From Lachnospiraceae bacterium (GTDB lineage Bacteria > Bacillota > Clostridia > Lachnospirales > Lachnospiraceae): 6,531 nucleotides of DNA. Below, piece by piece: positions 5,567-6,531 of this stretch; the stretch's first letter is position 1; every line of letters begins with the position of its first letter. The DNA lies in contig JAGCCY010000221.1 of NCBI GenBank assembly GCA_017651385.1, positions 1-6,531 of the forward strand. The letters are read 5' to 3'. Under the pieces are notes generated by a model that made no database searches, was not told the origin of the DNA, and saw only the letters and a list, made by a program, of their open reading frames with translations. A program made the translations under genes and the position numbers.

Positions 5567-6531
5567 ATGACAGAGCAGCAACAGCAGTATTTCCTCAAGC
5601 AGGGATTTTCACAAAAGCAGATCGAAGAGATAGCGCTCGGTATGGAAAACGGAGTGCCTGTGTCTGTTTATGCCTTCAAAGAGCTCATGCCTCAGAATAT
5701 GTATCAGATAAGGCGTGGTCTTGAAGAAGGCTTTGATATGCATGCCTATGCTACTCCCGATTACGGATGGTTCCAGCTTGAAGAGATCAGGCTGGGCTTT
5801 GAAAATAATGTAGATGTATCCAAGTACGACGATGCCAACATATCATACAAGAAGATGCATCAGATACGTCGCGCACTTGAGGAAGGAAACGACTTAAGTG
5901 AGTTTATCTCCTATGAACATGATGTCCCCAAGAAGATTCGCGAATCCAAGAGCCTAAAAATCGATATCATCCCCTATGTAAGACAGGGTTATAATGCGGA
6001 ACAGCTCGAAGAGATCTTAAACGCGCTTAAGGATAAGCTTGATATATTCCAATATATCGATGTTTCTTTTCCCGGTGCGGCTATACATGAGATAGCACAG
6101 GGCTACAGGTCCAATGCAGATGTCGACTTTTATGCAAGAAACTGTTACAGCTGGAAGCAGATGCGTGAGATAAGGGTCGGAATGGAAAAACAGCTGGACA
6201 TTTCATACTATATGTCTCCGCTTTTCGATCACCGACAGATGGAGCAGATAAGACTGGGCCTGGAGGAAGGTCTCGAGGTTGAGTACTATAACTCATTAAT
6301 GTACACCGCCAATGAGATGGAAGCCTTCAGAAACCGGTTGAAGGACGGTTTCACAGAAGAGATCGTTGAAGAAGACGATCTTTTGGATCTGATCGATCTA
6401 ATTGATATAACCGTTGAAGAGGACATGACTGTTTCCATATCGGACGATGATATGGAGGCATACATTACGATCAATCCAAACTGCAAGGAGACTCTTACAA
6501 AGAAGGATATACTTAAGAACCTTCGATATTC
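5567..6531 (+). CDS. FapA (DUF342) family protein with N-terminal helical repeats, 3' end outside window
   Basis: An open frame from the ATG at 5567 runs to the window edge without a stop (321 complete codons). An AGGA site lies 8 nt before the ATG, and the gene starts 18 nt after the sensor gene, so the two are probably co-transcribed. A short Gln-rich N-terminus (Gln 4-7) leads into an array of 26-residue units covering residues 18-261. An acidic linker follows (about 262-280, rich in Glu, Asp, Leu and Ile). From about 279 the sequence ITVEEDMTVSIS..DMEAYITINP, followed by LTKKDIL..L, matches the start of the FapA/DUF342 domain (PF03961), whose main beta-rich body would lie beyond the window. 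FapA proteins are linked to flagellar assembly and cell-pole functions in Vibrio; in Clostridia their role is not settled. No signal peptide or membrane segment is seen, so it should be cytoplasmic. The repeats suggest a binding scaffold. The family call is fairly secure, the function is not. Confidence 0.85.
   Translation, partial: MTEQQQQYFLKQGFSQKQIEEIALGMENGVPVSVYAFKELMPQNMYQIRRGLEEGFDMHAYATPDYGWFQLEEIRLGFENNVDVSKYDDANISYKKMHQIRRALEEGNDLSEFISYEHDVPKKIRESKSLKIDIIPYVRQGYNAEQLEEILNALKDKLDIFQYIDVSFPGAAIHEIAQGYRSNADVDFYARNCYSWKQMREIRVGMEKQLDISYYMSPLFDHRQMEQIRLGLEEGLEVEYYNSLMYTANEMEAFRNRLKDGFTEEIVEEDDLLDLIDLIDITVEEDMTVSISDDDMEAYITINPNCKETLTKKDILKNLRY
5618..6349 (+). repeat. Array of 26-residue (78-nt) coding repeats in the FapA-like gene
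   Basis: Units begin at residues 18, 44, 70, 96, 120, 146, 172, 198 and 224, with a partial tenth at 250. Spacing is exactly 26 residues except 24 between the fourth and fifth. The unit reads roughly Q-M-x-x-I-R-x-G-L-E-x-G-x-D-V-x-x-Y. Ile at the fifth position is present in all nine full units, Asp at the fourteenth in seven, and an aromatic at the eighteenth in all nine (Tyr in eight). The fifth and sixth units are the most diverged. The units are not alike at the nucleotide level, so the array is old. Each unit probably forms a short helix followed by a turn. Similar 'IR.GLE.G.DV..YA' units occur in other Lachnospiraceae proteins, but I cannot give a family name. Confidence 0.85.

Noticed and set aside
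6041..6058. Inverted repeat GATATATT-CC-AATATATC inside the FapA-like repeat array.
   Set aside because: It has short, purely A+T-rich arms within coding sequence. Such symmetry is common by chance at this composition.

Overview
The window reads as a chromosomal segment of a low-to-moderate GC Firmicute, most likely a member of the Lachnospiraceae (Butyrivibrio/Roseburia-like). The evidence is clear AGG-type Shine-Dalgarno sites, a Mbeg1-like (DUF2974) hydrolase, a soluble LacI-fold/GGDEF signalling protein without a DNA-binding domain, and a FapA (DUF342) protein with an N-terminal helical repeat array. No species can be named from the sequence alone. I see no mobile element, tRNA, rRNA or CRISPR array, and no gene looks foreign or broken apart from the two cut by the window edges.

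Layout: (1) 1-462 (+) is the 3' part of a YfcE/MJ0936-type metallophosphoesterase. It converges on the next unit at a strong hairpin (about 461-502) that can terminate transcription from both sides. (2) 507-2489 (-) is a two-gene unit: an AEC-family permease, then a DUF2974 alpha/beta hydrolase 9 nt downstream, with the hydrolase's ribosome-binding site overlapping the permease stop codon. A good sigma-A-like promoter faces this unit from the divergent intergenic region at 2490-2590. (3) 2591 to the right edge (+) is a rightward unit: a voltage-gated potassium channel with a TrkA_C/RCK_C-like tail; then, after 54 nt, a 637-residue LacI-like ligand-binding/GGDEF protein; then, after 18 nt, a FapA-type protein with at least nine 26-residue helical repeats, cut off by the window edge.

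How the genes may work together: the last two genes are closely spaced and probably co-translated. The sensor protein has the fold of a sugar-type binding protein but appears cytoplasmic, and its GGDEF domain lacks several residues needed for cyclic-di-GMP synthesis. It is therefore better read as a ligand- or nucleotide-responsive regulator than as an active cyclase. The FapA partner has a repeat array that looks like a protein-interaction scaffold. The most noteworthy part of the window is this pair, pseudo-GGDEF sensor plus repeat-FapA, perhaps joined by the upstream potassium channel. Any functional link is inference from gene order.
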